The translations under genes were made by a program, and so were the position numbers. The notes under the pieces are model-generated. The model saw only the letters and a list, made by a program, of their open reading frames with translations. It was not told where the DNA came from and searched no databases. A DNA stretch of 64,000 bases, from NCBI RefSeq assembly GCF_004295485.1, contig NZ_CP036164.1, forward strand, positions 2,356,001-2,420,000, in the 5' to 3' direction. Numbering within the stretch: the first letter of the stretch is position 1; every line of letters begins with the position of its first letter. Of this stretch, positions 46,090-54,726 are shown in pieces. The stretch comes from Janibacter limosus (GTDB taxonomy: Bacteria; Actinomycetota; Actinomycetes; Actinomycetales; Dermatophilaceae).

Positions 46090-47364
46090 GTGAGTGCTCC
46101 CACCCGCTTCTACGTCGCGCGCCTGGCGAGTCTCAACGTCTTCGACCCTCTCGGTGACCAGGTCGGACGGGTGCGCGATGTCGTCGTCACCTTCTCCCCC
46201 TCCCGCAGGCCCCGGGTGATCGGTCTGGTCGTCGAGGTCCCGGGACGCCGACGCGTCTTCGTGCCGATGACCCGGGTGACCTCGGTCGAGGGCGGCCAGG
46301 TGATCACCACCGGCCTGGTCAACATGCGCCGCTTCGAGCAGCGCGCCACCGAGACCCTCGTCCTCGCCGACCTGCTCGAGCGCCCGGTGACCGTGCGCAC
46401 CGACGACGGCCAGGTCGACGCGACCGTCGAGGACGTCGGCGTCGAGCAGTCCGCCAGCCGCAACTGGTCGGTGACCAAGGTCTTCGTCCGCGGTGGCCGC
46501 CAGTCCCGCCGAGGCCTCCTCGTGCGCCGCAGGGGCGAGACCTTCACCGTGCCGGTCGAGGACGTGACCGGCCTCTCCGCGTCGGTGAGCGCCGCCGAGC
46601 ACTCCGCGGTCAAGCTGCTCGAGTCCGTCGAGGACCTCAAGGTCGCCGACCTCGCCGAGGTCGTCATCGACCTCGCCCCCGAGCGCCGCGAGGCGGTCAT
46701 CGCCGCCCTCGACGACGACCGGCTGGCCGACATCATCCAGGAGCTCGGCGACGACGACCAGGGCGAGATCCTCGCGATGCTCACCCAGTCGCGCGCCGCC
46801 GACGTCCTCGAGGCGATGGACCCCGACGACGCGGCCGACCTCCTGTCGGTCCTGCCCCCCGAGCGGGCCGAGACGCTGCTGCAGCTGATGAAGCCCGACG
46901 ACGCCGAGCCGCTGCGTCGCCTGCTCAGCTACGACGAGAACACCGCCGGTGGACTCATGACCACCGAGCCGGTCGTGCTCGCGCCCGAGGACACCGTGGC
47001 CGAGGCCCTGGCCGTCGTGCGCCGCGAGGAGATCACCGCGGCGTTGGCCGCCACCGTCTACGTCTGCCGGCCCCCGCTCGAGACCCCCACCGGCAAGTAC
47101 CTCGGGATGATCCACATCCAGCGCCTGCTGCGCGAGCCGCCGCACGAGAGCATCGGCCGCTACCTCGACAAGGCGATCGACCCCCTTCGCCCGGAGGCCC
47201 CGCTCGGGCAGGTGACCCGCACGCTCGCGACGTACAACCTGATCTCGGCGCCGGTCGTCGACGAGGGCGAGCGCCTCCTCGGCGCGGTCACGGTCGACGA
47301 CGTCCTCGACCACATCCTCCCGGAGGACTGGCGCGACGATCGGCACGAGGTGACCGATGACTGA
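46090..47364 (+). CDS. MgtE N-domain/CBS protein without the transport domain
   Basis: A 424-residue soluble protein. Residues about 1-150 hold two PRC-barrel-like segments (NVFDPLGDQVGRVRDVVV; LLERPVTVRTDDGQVDATVEDV). Next comes an MgtE N-terminal superhelical domain (ADIIQELGDDDQGEILAML; EAMDPDDAADLL; LLQLMKPDDAEPLRRLL) and a CBS pair (GLMTTEPVVLAPEDTVAEAL; YNLISAPVVDEGERLLGAVTVDDVLDHIL). No transmembrane channel follows. Rv1232c in M. tuberculosis has a similar plan. It may sense Mg or nucleotides for a partner. GTG 46090 is preferred over 46084, since TAGTCT lies six bases before it. Confidence 0.8.
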   Translation: MSAPTRFYVARLASLNVFDPLGDQVGRVRDVVVTFSPSRRPRVIGLVVEVPGRRRVFVPMTRVTSVEGGQVITTGLVNMRRFEQRATETLVLADLLERPVTVRTDDGQVDATVEDVGVEQSASRNWSVTKVFVRGGRQSRRGLLVRRRGETFTVPVEDVTGLSASVSAAEHSAVKLLESVEDLKVADLAEVVIDLAPERREAVIAALDDDRLADIIQELGDDDQGEILAMLTQSRAADVLEAMDPDDAADLLSVLPPERAETLLQLMKPDDAEPLRRLLSYDENTAGGLMTTEPVVLAPEDTVAEALAVVRREEITAALAATVYVCRPPLETPTGKYLGMIHIQRLLREPPHESIGRYLDKAIDPLRPEAPLGQVTRTLATYNLISAPVVDEGERLLGAVTVDDVLDHILPEDWRDDRHEVTDD

Positions 47365-47914
47365 GCGCCGCCAGAGCCGTGTGGACACCCCGCAGGAGGT
47401 GCGCCGCCAGCTGATCCGACGCCCGTCGGCCTTCTCCACCGAGGCCTTCGGGGTGATCTCGGAGAAGTTCGCCCGCTTCATGGGCACGCCCCGGTTCCTC
47501 ATCTGGATGTCGCTCTTCGTCGTCGTGTGGCTGGCGTGGAACACCTTCGTGCCCGAGGCCGCGCAGTTCGACCCCCGGTCGCTCAACTACACGCTGCTCA
47601 CGCTCATCCTGTCGCTGCAGGCCTCCTACGCCGCCCCGCTGATCCTCCTCGCGCAGAACCGTCAGGACGACCGCGACCGCGTGGCCCTCGAGCAGGACCG
47701 GGTGCAGGCCGAGCGGGCGCTCGCCGACACCGAGTACCTCACCCGCGAGGTCGCGGCGCTGCGGATCGCGCTGCGCGACGCGGCGACCCGCGACTTCATC
47801 CGCAGCGAGCTGCGGGACCTGCTCGAGGAGATGGAGACCAAGGGTCTCCAGGTCCGCCGGCGCGACGAGGTCGAGCCGGACGAGCCGACGGGTGATCCCG
47901 AACCACGCTGGTGA
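47357..47914 (+). CDS. DUF1003 membrane protein
   Basis: A 185-residue protein. DUF1003 core: FGVISEKFARFMGTPRFLIWMSLFVVVWLAWN (about 30-62) with a first membrane helix, then FDPRSLNYTLLTLILSLQASYAAPLILLAQNRQDDRDR with a second. A charged coiled-coil-like C-terminus follows (about 100-165). It overlaps the MgtE-N/CBS gene by eight bases. The soluble sensor and this two-helix membrane protein are likely coexpressed and could interact. Function unknown. Confidence 0.85.
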   Translation: MTERRQSRVDTPQEVRRQLIRRPSAFSTEAFGVISEKFARFMGTPRFLIWMSLFVVVWLAWNTFVPEAAQFDPRSLNYTLLTLILSLQASYAAPLILLAQNRQDDRDRVALEQDRVQAERALADTEYLTREVAALRIALRDAATRDFIRSELRDLLEEMETKGLQVRRRDEVEPDEPTGDPEPRW

Positions 47915-47960
47915 TTAGACCCACGTGAGGCCGTGAAAAATTCGGACCTACGATGGACGC

Positions 47961-49103
47961 ATGGCTCCCCACCCCACGATCACCGACGAGCAGCTGCGCG
48001 CCGCGCTCGAGACGGTCATCGACCCTGAGATCCGTCGCCCCATCACGGAGCTCGGCATGGTCGAGACGGCCGCTGTCGACGCCGACGGGCTCGCCACCGC
48101 GACCATCCTGCTGACCGTCTCCGGCTGCCCGATGAAGGACACGCTGACGACCGACACGACCAAGGCCCTGAGCGGCATCGAGGGCGTCACCGATGTCAAG
48201 GTCACGCTCGGCGTGATGAACGACGAGCAGCGCGCCGAGCTCAAGACCCACCTGCGCGGCGGCCAGGCCGAGAAGGAGATCCCCTTCGCCAAGCCCGGCT
48301 CGCTGACCCGCGTCTACGCGATCGCCTCGGGCAAGGGCGGCGTCGGCAAGTCGTCGATCACCGCCAACCTCGCTGCCTCGCTGGCCCAGGAGGGCCTCAA
48401 GGTGGGCGTCGTCGACGCCGACATCTACGGCTTCTCCATCCCGCGCATGCTCGGCGTCACGCACGCACCGACGCAGGTCGACGACATGATCCTGCCGCCC
48501 ATCGCCTCCGAGGTGAAGGTCATCTCGATCGGGATGTTCGTCCCCGGCAACCAGCCCGTCGTGTGGCGCGGCCCGATGCTGCACCGCGCGCTGCAGCAGT
48601 TCCTCGGCGACGTCTTCTGGGGCGACCTGGACGTCCTCCTGCTCGACCTGCCGCCGGGCACCGGTGACATCGCGATCTCCATCGCCCAGCTGATCCCCAA
48701 CAGCGAGATCCTCGTGGTCACGACCCCGCAGCAGGCGGCGGCCGAGGTCGCCGAGCGCGCCGGGTCGATCGCGATGCAGACCCACCAGCGCCTCGTCGGC
48801 GTCATCGAGAACATGTCCTGGCTCGAGCTGCCCGACGGGTCGCGCCAGGAGATCTTCGGCTCCGGCGGCGGCCAGTCCGTGGCCGACTCGCTGACCCGCA
48901 CCATGGGCGCCGACGTGCCGCTGCTCGGCCAGATCCCGCTCGACGTCTCCCTGCGCGAGGGCTCCGACAACGGCGCCCCGACCGTGCTGTCCAACCCCGA
49001 CGGGGCCGCCGCGGTCGCGCTGCGCGGCATCGCCCGTGGCCTGGCCACCCGCTCCCGCGGACTCGCCGGCCGCAGCCTGGGGCTCACCCCCACGGGTCGC
49101 TGA
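47961..49103 (+). CDS. mrp: Mrp/ApbC-type iron-sulphur cluster carrier ATPase
   Basis: A 380-residue Mrp protein. N-terminal MIP18/DUF59 domain (VIDPEIRRPITELGMV, LTVSGCPMKDTL) and P-loop ATPase with deviant Walker A GKGGVGKSS (about 115-123), VDADIYGFSIPRMLG and LDLPPGTGD. The C-terminal CxxC found in many Mrp proteins is absent; the equivalent stretch reads LELPDGSRQEIFGSGGG, as in actinobacterial forms. It would assemble or carry Fe-S clusters. TACGAT lies six bases before the ATG (47949-47954), suggesting a leaderless mRNA. Confidence 0.92.
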   Translation: MAPHPTITDEQLRAALETVIDPEIRRPITELGMVETAAVDADGLATATILLTVSGCPMKDTLTTDTTKALSGIEGVTDVKVTLGVMNDEQRAELKTHLRGGQAEKEIPFAKPGSLTRVYAIASGKGGVGKSSITANLAASLAQEGLKVGVVDADIYGFSIPRMLGVTHAPTQVDDMILPPIASEVKVISIGMFVPGNQPVVWRGPMLHRALQQFLGDVFWGDLDVLLLDLPPGTGDIAISIAQLIPNSEILVVTTPQQAAAEVAERAGSIAMQTHQRLVGVIENMSWLELPDGSRQEIFGSGGGQSVADSLTRTMGADVPLLGQIPLDVSLREGSDNGAPTVLSNPDGAAAVALRGIARGLATRSRGLAGRSLGLTPTGR

Positions 49104-49121
49104 CCACCAGCTCGACCACGA

Positions 49122-49163
49122 CGAAGGGGGCCGAGGAGAGTTGATCTCCTCGGCCCCCCTTCG
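49122..49163. terminator. CGAAGGGGG hairpin terminator between mrp and tatB
   Basis: CGAAGGGGGCCGAGGAGA pairs with TCTCCTCGGCCCCCCTTCG around TTGA; it serves both convergent units. Confidence 0.85.
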
Positions 49164-49180
49164 GCGTGCTCACGGTGGGC

Positions 49181-49555
49181 TCAGGTTGCCTCGCGGTCCC
49201 AGGGGGTGCCGGCGGGGAGCAGGGCAGCGGGCGCCGCGGCGTCGGGCTCGTCCTCGACGGAGCTCGTGCTCGCCGGCTTGTCGTCGAGACGGAAGGCGTC
49301 GTCGAGGGGCTCCAGGAGCGCCTGCTTGACGATGCGTCGCGGGTCGTACTGCCGCGGGTCGTACTGCCGCCAGTCGAGGTCCTCGTACTCGGGACCCATC
49401 TGCTCCTTGAGCTGCACCTTGGCGTCGTTGGCCATGCGACGTGCCTTGACGATGACGCGGGCCAGCTTGGCGGCGTACTCCGGCAGCTGCTTGGGGCCCA
49501 GGATGATGAAGGCGAGGAGGATCAGGACGAGGAACTCGCTCCCGTGGACCGGCAT
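49181..49555 (-). CDS. tatB: Sec-independent translocase subunit TatB
   Basis: A 124-residue protein with one N-terminal membrane helix (EFLVLILLAFIILGPKQLPEYA, 7-28), including the GPKQLP hinge, then an amphipathic helix (LARVIVKARRMANDAKVQLK) and an acidic C-terminal tail. This is the classic TatB layout. A short duplication QYDPRQYDPR appears at about residues 63-72, from a 15-base tandem repeat. It lies three bases after htrA in the sigE-htrA-tatB order known from mycobacteria. Confidence 0.88.
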   Translation of the reverse strand: MPVHGSEFLVLILLAFIILGPKQLPEYAAKLARVIVKARRMANDAKVQLKEQMGPEYEDLDWRQYDPRQYDPRRIVKQALLEPLDDAFRLDDKPASTSSVEDEPDAAAPAALLPAGTPWDREAT

Positions 49556-49558
49556 CGG

Positions 49559-50953
49559 TCAGCCTTCCTTCGCCGCTTCGAGGGTCATCGTGAGCTCCTG
49601 GTCCTTGCCGTCCCTGCGCACCGTCAGGGTGACCTTATCCCCCACGGCCTGAGCCCTGATCCGCGTGATCAGCTGGTCGAGGTCGGTGATCCGGCGCCCG
49701 TCCATCTCGGTGATGAGATCGCCGGGCTTGATGCCTGCGTCGTCGGCCGGTCCGCCGGGGACGACAGCATCACCGCCCGGCACGTCGGAGTCCTGCAGGA
49801 CCTTGGCGCCCTCACCGCTCCAGCGCCGGTCCAGGCTCACACCGATCATCGGGTGGACCGCCTTGCCGGTGGCGATGAGCTGGTCGACCGTGCGCACCAC
49901 GACGTCAGAGGGGATGGCGAAGCCCACGCCGATCGAGCCGGAGGCCTGCCCCTGCCCGGGGACCTGGGCGATCGCGGAGTTGACGCCGATGACGTTGCCG
50001 TCGCCGTCCAGGAGCGGTCCGCCGGAGTTGCCGGGGTTGATCGCCGCATCGGTCTGGATCGCGGAGATGAAGGACTCGTTCCCCGCCTCGCCGGCCGTGA
50101 CCGGGCGCTCCAGCGCCGAGACGATGCCGGCGGTGACGGTCGAGCCGAGGCCGAGGGGCGAGCCCACGGCGACCACCTCGTCGCCGACGACGACGTCGCC
50201 GGAGGTACCGATCGACAGCGGCTTCAGGTCGCCGGGCGCCACCTTGAGCACGGCCAGGTCGTAGGAGGAGTCCCGGCCGACCACCGTGGCGGGCAGCCGG
50301 GTGCCGTCGGTCAGCTCGATGCTCACCTTGCCGTCGGCGCCCGCGGCGTCGACGACGTGGTCGTTGGTGACGACGTGACCGCGGTCGTCGTAGACCCAGC
50401 CGGAGCCCGTCCCCCCGTCGCCGCCAGCGCCACGCACCCGCACGGTGACGACGCTCGGCACGGCGGCGGCCGCGATGGCGGCGATCGATCCGTCGGGGCG
50501 CTGGGTCGGGTTGCCGTCGCGCTGGACGATCGTCGGCCCACCGCCGTCGTCGCCGGCCAGGAGGCTGCCGCCCGCACCACCGATGCCGCCCGCCAGGAGA
50601 GCAGCGGCCAAGGTCATCGCGCCGGCCCCCACCCAGCCGGGTCCGCGTCGACGGGGCCGGGGTGCGGGAGGCGTCGGTGCGGGGGGCGTCGGCGCGGGCG
50701 CGGCGTGCGCGTACGCCGCCGTGGGTGCGGACTCGTGGGGGTATGCGGCCACGGGGTACTGGGCCGTCTGCTCGTGGCCGGCGGGCTGCTCGAAGCTCTC
50801 GTAGGGCAGGTACGGGCTCTGCGGCACGGGTTGCGTGTGCTCGGTGCCGACGTGGCTGCTGCTCAGGTGCCCGTCGGCCGAGAAGGTCGGTCCTGCTGGC
50901 TCGGCGGGCGGGACCGAGGGGTGGGGCTCCTCACCCGGGTGCGGAGAGCTCAT
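49559..50953 (-). CDS. htrA: HtrA-like membrane-anchored PDZ serine protease
   Basis: A 464-residue protein. Cytoplasmic Pro-rich N-terminus (1-105), membrane helix WVGAGAMTLAAALLAGGIGG (about 106-125), trypsin-like protease with catalytic His in VVTNDHVVD, Asp in SSYDLAVL and Ser in GNSGGPLL, then a PDZ domain (GIKPGDLITEMDGRRITD). It degrades misfolded envelope proteins. It lies 34 bases after the sigma factor gene, with no anti-sigma gene between. Confidence 0.92.
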   Translation of the reverse strand: MSSPHPGEEPHPSVPPAEPAGPTFSADGHLSSSHVGTEHTQPVPQSPYLPYESFEQPAGHEQTAQYPVAAYPHESAPTAAYAHAAPAPTPPAPTPPAPRPRRRGPGWVGAGAMTLAAALLAGGIGGAGGSLLAGDDGGGPTIVQRDGNPTQRPDGSIAAIAAAAVPSVVTVRVRGAGGDGGTGSGWVYDDRGHVVTNDHVVDAAGADGKVSIELTDGTRLPATVVGRDSSYDLAVLKVAPGDLKPLSIGTSGDVVVGDEVVAVGSPLGLGSTVTAGIVSALERPVTAGEAGNESFISAIQTDAAINPGNSGGPLLDGDGNVIGVNSAIAQVPGQGQASGSIGVGFAIPSDVVVRTVDQLIATGKAVHPMIGVSLDRRWSGEGAKVLQDSDVPGGDAVVPGGPADDAGIKPGDLITEMDGRRITDLDQLITRIRAQAVGDKVTLTVRRDGKDQELTMTLEAAKEG

Positions 50954-50987
50954 GCTGTGATTCTGCCTTGTCGTGCGGGCCCCGGCG

Positions 50988-51623
50988 TCACAGGGTGCCG
51001 GTCACCGGGCGCGCCATCGGGAAGCCGGAACCACCACGGCGGCGGCTCTCGGTGCGCGTGGACGGGGCGGGCTCCCGGTGGCTGAGGCTCTCGCGCAGGA
51101 GTGCCCGGCCGCGGTGGATGCGCGAGCGGACGGTGCCGAGCTTGATGTCGAGGGTCTCGGCGACTTCCTCGTAGGTCAGGCCCTCGATGTCGCACAGGAC
51201 GACGGCGGCGCGGAACTGCGGCGGCAGCGCGTCGAGCGCCCGCTGGATGTCGGCGTCCAGGTGGTGCTCGATGTAGACCTGCTCCGGGCTGGCCGTCCCG
51301 CTGTGCAGCAGCGCCGCGAACTCGTCGGTGAGCGCGTCGAAGCGCAGCCGCTGCTTGCGGCGGGCCCGGTCGAGGAAGAGGTTGGTCGTGATGCGGTGCA
51401 GCCACCCCTCGAAGGTTCCCGGGGTGTAGCCGTCGAGCGAGCGGAAGACCCGGATGAAGACGTCGTGCGTGAGGTCCTCGGCGTCGTGGACATTGCCGGT
51501 CAGCCGGTAGGCCAGGCGGTACACCCGGGCGCCGTGCTCCTCGACGACCTCGGTCCAGGTCGGCGGGACCCAGTCGGGCCGGGGGTCTGTGGTGGTCGCG
51601 GGATCGCTGCTCACGGTGTCCAT
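50988..51623 (-). CDS. sigE: SigE-like ECF sigma factor
   Basis: A 211-residue ECF sigma factor. Region 2 at about 35-95 ([32 protein letters not shown] in pieces, then [18 protein letters not shown]). Region 4 at about 130-185 ([41 protein letters not shown]). A basic Ser/Arg C-terminal tail of about 30 residues follows. It controls envelope stress genes in relatives, and htrA and tatB directly follow it. ATG 51623 is chosen, with GTG 51629 the alternative. Divergent from the O-methyltransferase. Confidence 0.9.
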   Translation of the reverse strand: MDTVSSDPATTTDPRPDWVPPTWTEVVEEHGARVYRLAYRLTGNVHDAEDLTHDVFIRVFRSLDGYTPGTFEGWLHRITTNLFLDRARRKQRLRFDALTDEFAALLHSGTASPEQVYIEHHLDADIQRALDALPPQFRAAVVLCDIEGLTYEEVAETLDIKLGTVRSRIHRGRALLRESLSHREPAPSTRTESRRRGGSGFPMARPVTGTL

Positions 51624-51682
51624 GGTCACCGCCCAACCTGAAGGAAGTCTGGGGATGCGGACCCGGACTAGGGTGGACTCCC

Positions 51683-52315
51683 ATGACCGCCGCACAGCTC
51701 AACAGCCATGCCTACGCCGAGCAGTTCATCCCCGAGGACGAGGCCGCCGAGGCCGCTCGTCGCACCGGGAGCGAGCTCGGAGCGGTGCCGATCGGCACCG
51801 GTGGCGGCGCCGCCCTTCGCCTCCTCGCGGCCGCGGTCGGTGCCCGCCACGTCATCGAGGTCGGGACGGGGGCCGGCACCTCCGGCCTGTGGCTGCTGGG
51901 CGGCATGCCCGAGGACGGTGTGCTGACCTCCATCGAGATCGAGCCGGAGCACGCGCTGCGCGCGAAGCGCTCCTTCGCCGCTGCCGGTGTCGCCGTGCAG
52001 CGCACCCGCGTCATCACCGGTCGCGCCCTCGACGTCCTGCCGCGGATGAACGACGCGTCCTACGACCTCGTGCACATCGATGCCGACAAGGAGGGCTACC
52101 CCGACTACGTCGAGCACGCCATCCGGCTGCTGCGGCCCGGCGGGGTGCTGGCCATGGACAACATGCTCTGGCACGACCGGGTGGCCGACCCCGCGTCGCG
52201 CGATGCCACGACCGTCCTGCTGCGCGACCTCGGCAAGCAGCTGCGTGACGACGACCGGCTCATCCCCAGCCTGCTGCCGGTGGGCGACGGGCTCTTCGCG
52301 GCCGTCAAGCGCTGA
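51683..52315 (+). CDS. SAM-dependent O-methyltransferase (Rv1220c-like)
   Basis: A 210-residue class I methyltransferase of the caffeoyl-CoA/catechol OMT kind. SAM motif [16 protein letters not shown] (about 58-73), [13 protein letters not shown] and acidic [14 protein letters not shown] (about 132-145) with the metal-binding Asp, then DNMLWHD. The position beside sigE matches Rv1220c. Substrate unknown. TAGGGT (51669-51674) lies eight bases before the ATG, so the leader is at most a base or two. Confidence 0.88.
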   Translation: MTAAQLNSHAYAEQFIPEDEAAEAARRTGSELGAVPIGTGGGAALRLLAAAVGARHVIEVGTGAGTSGLWLLGGMPEDGVLTSIEIEPEHALRAKRSFAAAGVAVQRTRVITGRALDVLPRMNDASYDLVHIDADKEGYPDYVEHAIRLLRPGGVLAMDNMLWHDRVADPASRDATTVLLRDLGKQLRDDDRLIPSLLPVGDGLFAAVKR

Positions 52316-52318
52316 GCG

Positions 52319-52672
52319 TCAGCTCCCGGGACCGGGTCCGCGGCGGAATTGCGCGGGACCCTCGGCGATCGCGACGACTTCGAAGGGCGTGATCTCCGTC
52401 GGGGCCGACCCGATGATCTGGCTGCCGGCGGAGTCGGCCGCCTTGCCGGTGAAGTCCTCGCAGAACTCGTCCCGGTCCTTGGCCGCGTCGAAGACGTAGG
52501 TGCCTTCGAACCACTCGCCCTCGACCATCCGCCAGGTCTTGAAGGCCAGTCCGTCGAGGAACATGAAGTTGGCCATCGAGGTCCCGACCACGTACTCGCG
52601 CAGACGCGCGGCGACATCGGTGGGTGCGTCGGTCAGCGACCAACGGACGGCGAGTCCATATCCAGCGTTCAT
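52319..52672 (-). CDS. Small alpha/beta-barrel protein, YdhR/monooxygenase-like
   Basis: A 117-residue protein. The pattern VRWSLTDAPTDVAARLREYV, FLDGLAFKTWRMVEGEWFEGTYVF, FCEDFTGKAADSAGS and FEVVAIAEGP resembles dimeric alpha/beta-barrel (YdhR-like monooxygenase) proteins. No cofactor motif is expected for the fold. ATG 52672 is used; a TTG two codons earlier is possible. It converges on the O-methyltransferase with a three-base gap. The family call is moderate, and the biological role is unknown. Confidence 0.6.
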   Translation of the reverse strand: MNAGYGLAVRWSLTDAPTDVAARLREYVVGTSMANFMFLDGLAFKTWRMVEGEWFEGTYVFDAAKDRDEFCEDFTGKAADSAGSQIIGSAPTEITPFEVVAIAEGPAQFRRGPGPGS

Positions 52673-52822
52673 TCGCAATCCCCTCGGGCCCGAGGGCCAG
52701 TCAGCAGTGTCCGAGCACCGTAACCAGTGGCCCTGACGCGGGACAGCCCCGTGTCATCATCCGAACGCCCGGGTACGCGAGAGCCCCCGGACGCACGGCG
52801 TCCGGGGGCTCCTCGACGGGGA

Positions 52823-53002
52823 CTACTTCTTCTGCAGGCCCTCGCAGCTGTCGATGGCCTCACCGAGGGCGAGGACCTCGTCCGGCTTCATCTCCACGAC
52901 GAGCCGGCCACCGCCCTCGAGCGGCATGCGCAGGACGATGCCGCGACCCTCCTTGACGACCTCGAGCGGGCCGTCCCCCGTGCGTGGCTTCATTGCCGCC
53001 AT
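52823..53002 (-). CDS. DUF3117 small protein
   Basis: A 59-residue conserved actinobacterial protein (MAAMKPRTGDGPLEVVKEGR, LRMPLEGGGRLVVEM, DEVLALGEAI). The compact beta-rich pattern is characteristic of DUF3117, whose function is unknown. GAAGGGAA lies upstream of the ATG. Isolated on this strand: 150 bases from the next gene downstream and 118 from the mannosyltransferase stop, so it probably has its own promoter. Confidence 0.88.
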   Translation of the reverse strand: MAAMKPRTGDGPLEVVKEGRGIVLRMPLEGGGRLVVEMKPDEVLALGEAIDSCEGLQKK

Positions 53003-53120
53003 GTGCGTTCCCTTCGGTCCAAAACCGACCAGTGCCTCACCAGCCGGCGGCGCATCCGCGCCAACGCTTGCGCTCATTATCCACCCCGGCGATGCCGTCG
53101 GCCTAATCAGGGGTACGGCG

Positions 53121-54440
53121 TCACGGCGGGGTGACGTGCCACGGCACGTAGGGAAGCAGGCCGCACGACCAGGCGACGACGCCGAGCGCCAGGAGCACGA
53201 CGACGACCACCGCGCGACGGCGCCAGTGCCGCACGACCCGACCCCCGGTCGAGGTCCGCATGGTGACCGACGCCAGCAGGGCCATGAGGGGGAAGTCGAG
53301 CAGCAGGAAGCGCCACATGCTGGTGATCGGTCGCACGACCGCGAAGAGGTAGAGCGGGTAGACGAGCGCCCACATCCGCACCTCCAGCGGGATCCACGCA
53401 CCGTGCCGACCGATGACGAGCGCGAGGTAGGTGCCGACGAGGGCGACCATGACCACGAGCGAGAAGAGCCCGCGCTGCTCCCAGGCCCAGCTGAACCACA
53501 GGACGAAGGGGCCGACGTCGGGGCGCTGACCCCATGCGGCCTGCACCTGGAAGAAGGCGTCCGGCAGGCCCGACAGGTAGCCGACGGTGACGGGCCACGC
53601 GACCCCCGAGACCCCGGTGGCCAGGCACATGATGACGATCCGCAGCCGGTCGTGGGCGAAGGGAGCGGTGCCGCTCGACCGTTCCTCCCGCCAGCGCAGC
53701 CACAGGTGGGCGAGCACCGCCAGCCCGAGCGGCGCGGCGACCCCCCGGGTGAAGCCGAGCAGGAGGGCGATGAGCGCGACCGTGAGGTAGCGGCCGCGCA
53801 TGAGCATCAGGAGCGAGCCGGCGATGAGTGCCGCCGCGAGCGCCTCCGTGTAGGGCAGGACCATCACCCCGGTGGCGGGGTAGAAGCACCACAGGGCCGC
53901 GGCGACGAAGGCGAGCCGCTCGCGGGCGGGCTGGCTGGCGGCGTGGCCGGGGAAGCTCATGACCTTCCACACCAGGAGGGTCGCGGCGGCGCCGAGCGCG
54001 AGGTTGAGCAGGATCGCCGAGGCGGTGAAGCCCAGCCCGGTGAGCATGATCAGCCGCACCATGGCGGGGAAGAGCGGGAAGAAGGCCCACGCGCTGTAGG
54101 TGATCTGCCCTGTCTCGGGGTCCGACGGAAGGGGGATGGGATAGCCGTCGGTGACGATGCGCCGGTACCACTCGGTGTCCCACAGCCGGAACATGTCGGC
54201 CAGCCCCGGGTGGAGGTGACCGACCCCGGCGGGCGACTGGTAGTAGTGGGCCGCGATCCAGATGGCGAGCACCGCCACGACCCGACTGATCGCGTAGATG
54301 ACGAGCAGCGAGCGCACCGGACGCGCCAGCACCGCCCGACCGATCTCGGATCGGCCGGCGGAGGTGCGCCACCGCGCGGGGCGGGGGGCTCCCCCTTCGC
54401 CGGCGGTGGTCGCGGTGTCAGACGAGGCCGGTGCCGTCAT
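53121..54440 (-). CDS. PIG-V-like membrane mannosyltransferase
   Basis: A 439-residue integral membrane protein with about ten helices. After a cytoplasmic N-terminus (1-45), the first helix is LLVIYAISRVVAVLAIWIA. The DTEWYRRIVTDGYP segment (about 90) resembles the GT-C acidic loop of PIG-V-type mannosyltransferases using polyprenyl-phosphate mannose. SYSAWAFFPLFPAMVR- and FVVRPITSMWRFLLL-type segments are typical of the family. The acceptor is unknown, perhaps lipoglycan. Its start overlaps the DivIVA-domain gene by 23 bases. Confidence 0.78.
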   Translation of the reverse strand: MTAPASSDTATTAGEGGAPRPARWRTSAGRSEIGRAVLARPVRSLLVIYAISRVVAVLAIWIAAHYYQSPAGVGHLHPGLADMFRLWDTEWYRRIVTDGYPIPLPSDPETGQITYSAWAFFPLFPAMVRLIMLTGLGFTASAILLNLALGAAATLLVWKVMSFPGHAASQPARERLAFVAAALWCFYPATGVMVLPYTEALAAALIAGSLLMLMRGRYLTVALIALLLGFTRGVAAPLGLAVLAHLWLRWREERSSGTAPFAHDRLRIVIMCLATGVSGVAWPVTVGYLSGLPDAFFQVQAAWGQRPDVGPFVLWFSWAWEQRGLFSLVVMVALVGTYLALVIGRHGAWIPLEVRMWALVYPLYLFAVVRPITSMWRFLLLDFPLMALLASVTMRTSTGGRVVRHWRRRAVVVVVLLALGVVAWSCGLLPYVPWHVTPP

Positions 54441-54723
54441 CACGCCGCTCGACGGGGCGGTCCGCGCGCTCCTCCAGCTCGGCGACCCGCCGCTGGAGGT
54501 GGTCGAGCACGTCGTCGACCTGGTCCATCCGGTACCCGCGCAGGGCGGTGTCGAAGCGGACCTGGTCGATGTCGTCGGCCCGCCAGTCGGTGTCCGGCAG
54601 CCCGTGGTGCGGCGCGGTGCCGACCGCCTCGGCCATCGGGTCCGGGCTGAGGCGGCCGGCGAGCACCGCGGCGAGGACCAGCACGACGAGCACGGCCACC
54701 AGGGCGAAGAGGATCCAGACCAT
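54418..54723 (-). CDS. Short DivIVA-domain membrane protein
   Basis: A 101-residue protein: one N-terminal helix (WILFALVAVLVVLVLAAVLAG, 3-23) and a DivIVA-type segment (IDQVRFDTALRGYRMDQVDDVLDHLQRRVAELE, 53-85) that starts like the membrane-binding DivIVA domain and ends in a coiled coil. Too short to be Wag31. Such proteins probably recruit or sense polar/septal DivIVA. Three bases after the LOG gene and overlapping the mannosyltransferase start. Confidence 0.78.
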   Translation of the reverse strand: MVWILFALVAVLVVLVLAAVLAGRLSPDPMAEAVGTAPHHGLPDTDWRADDIDQVRFDTALRGYRMDQVDDVLDHLQRRVAELEERADRPVERRDDGTGLV

Positions 54724-54726
54724 CGA

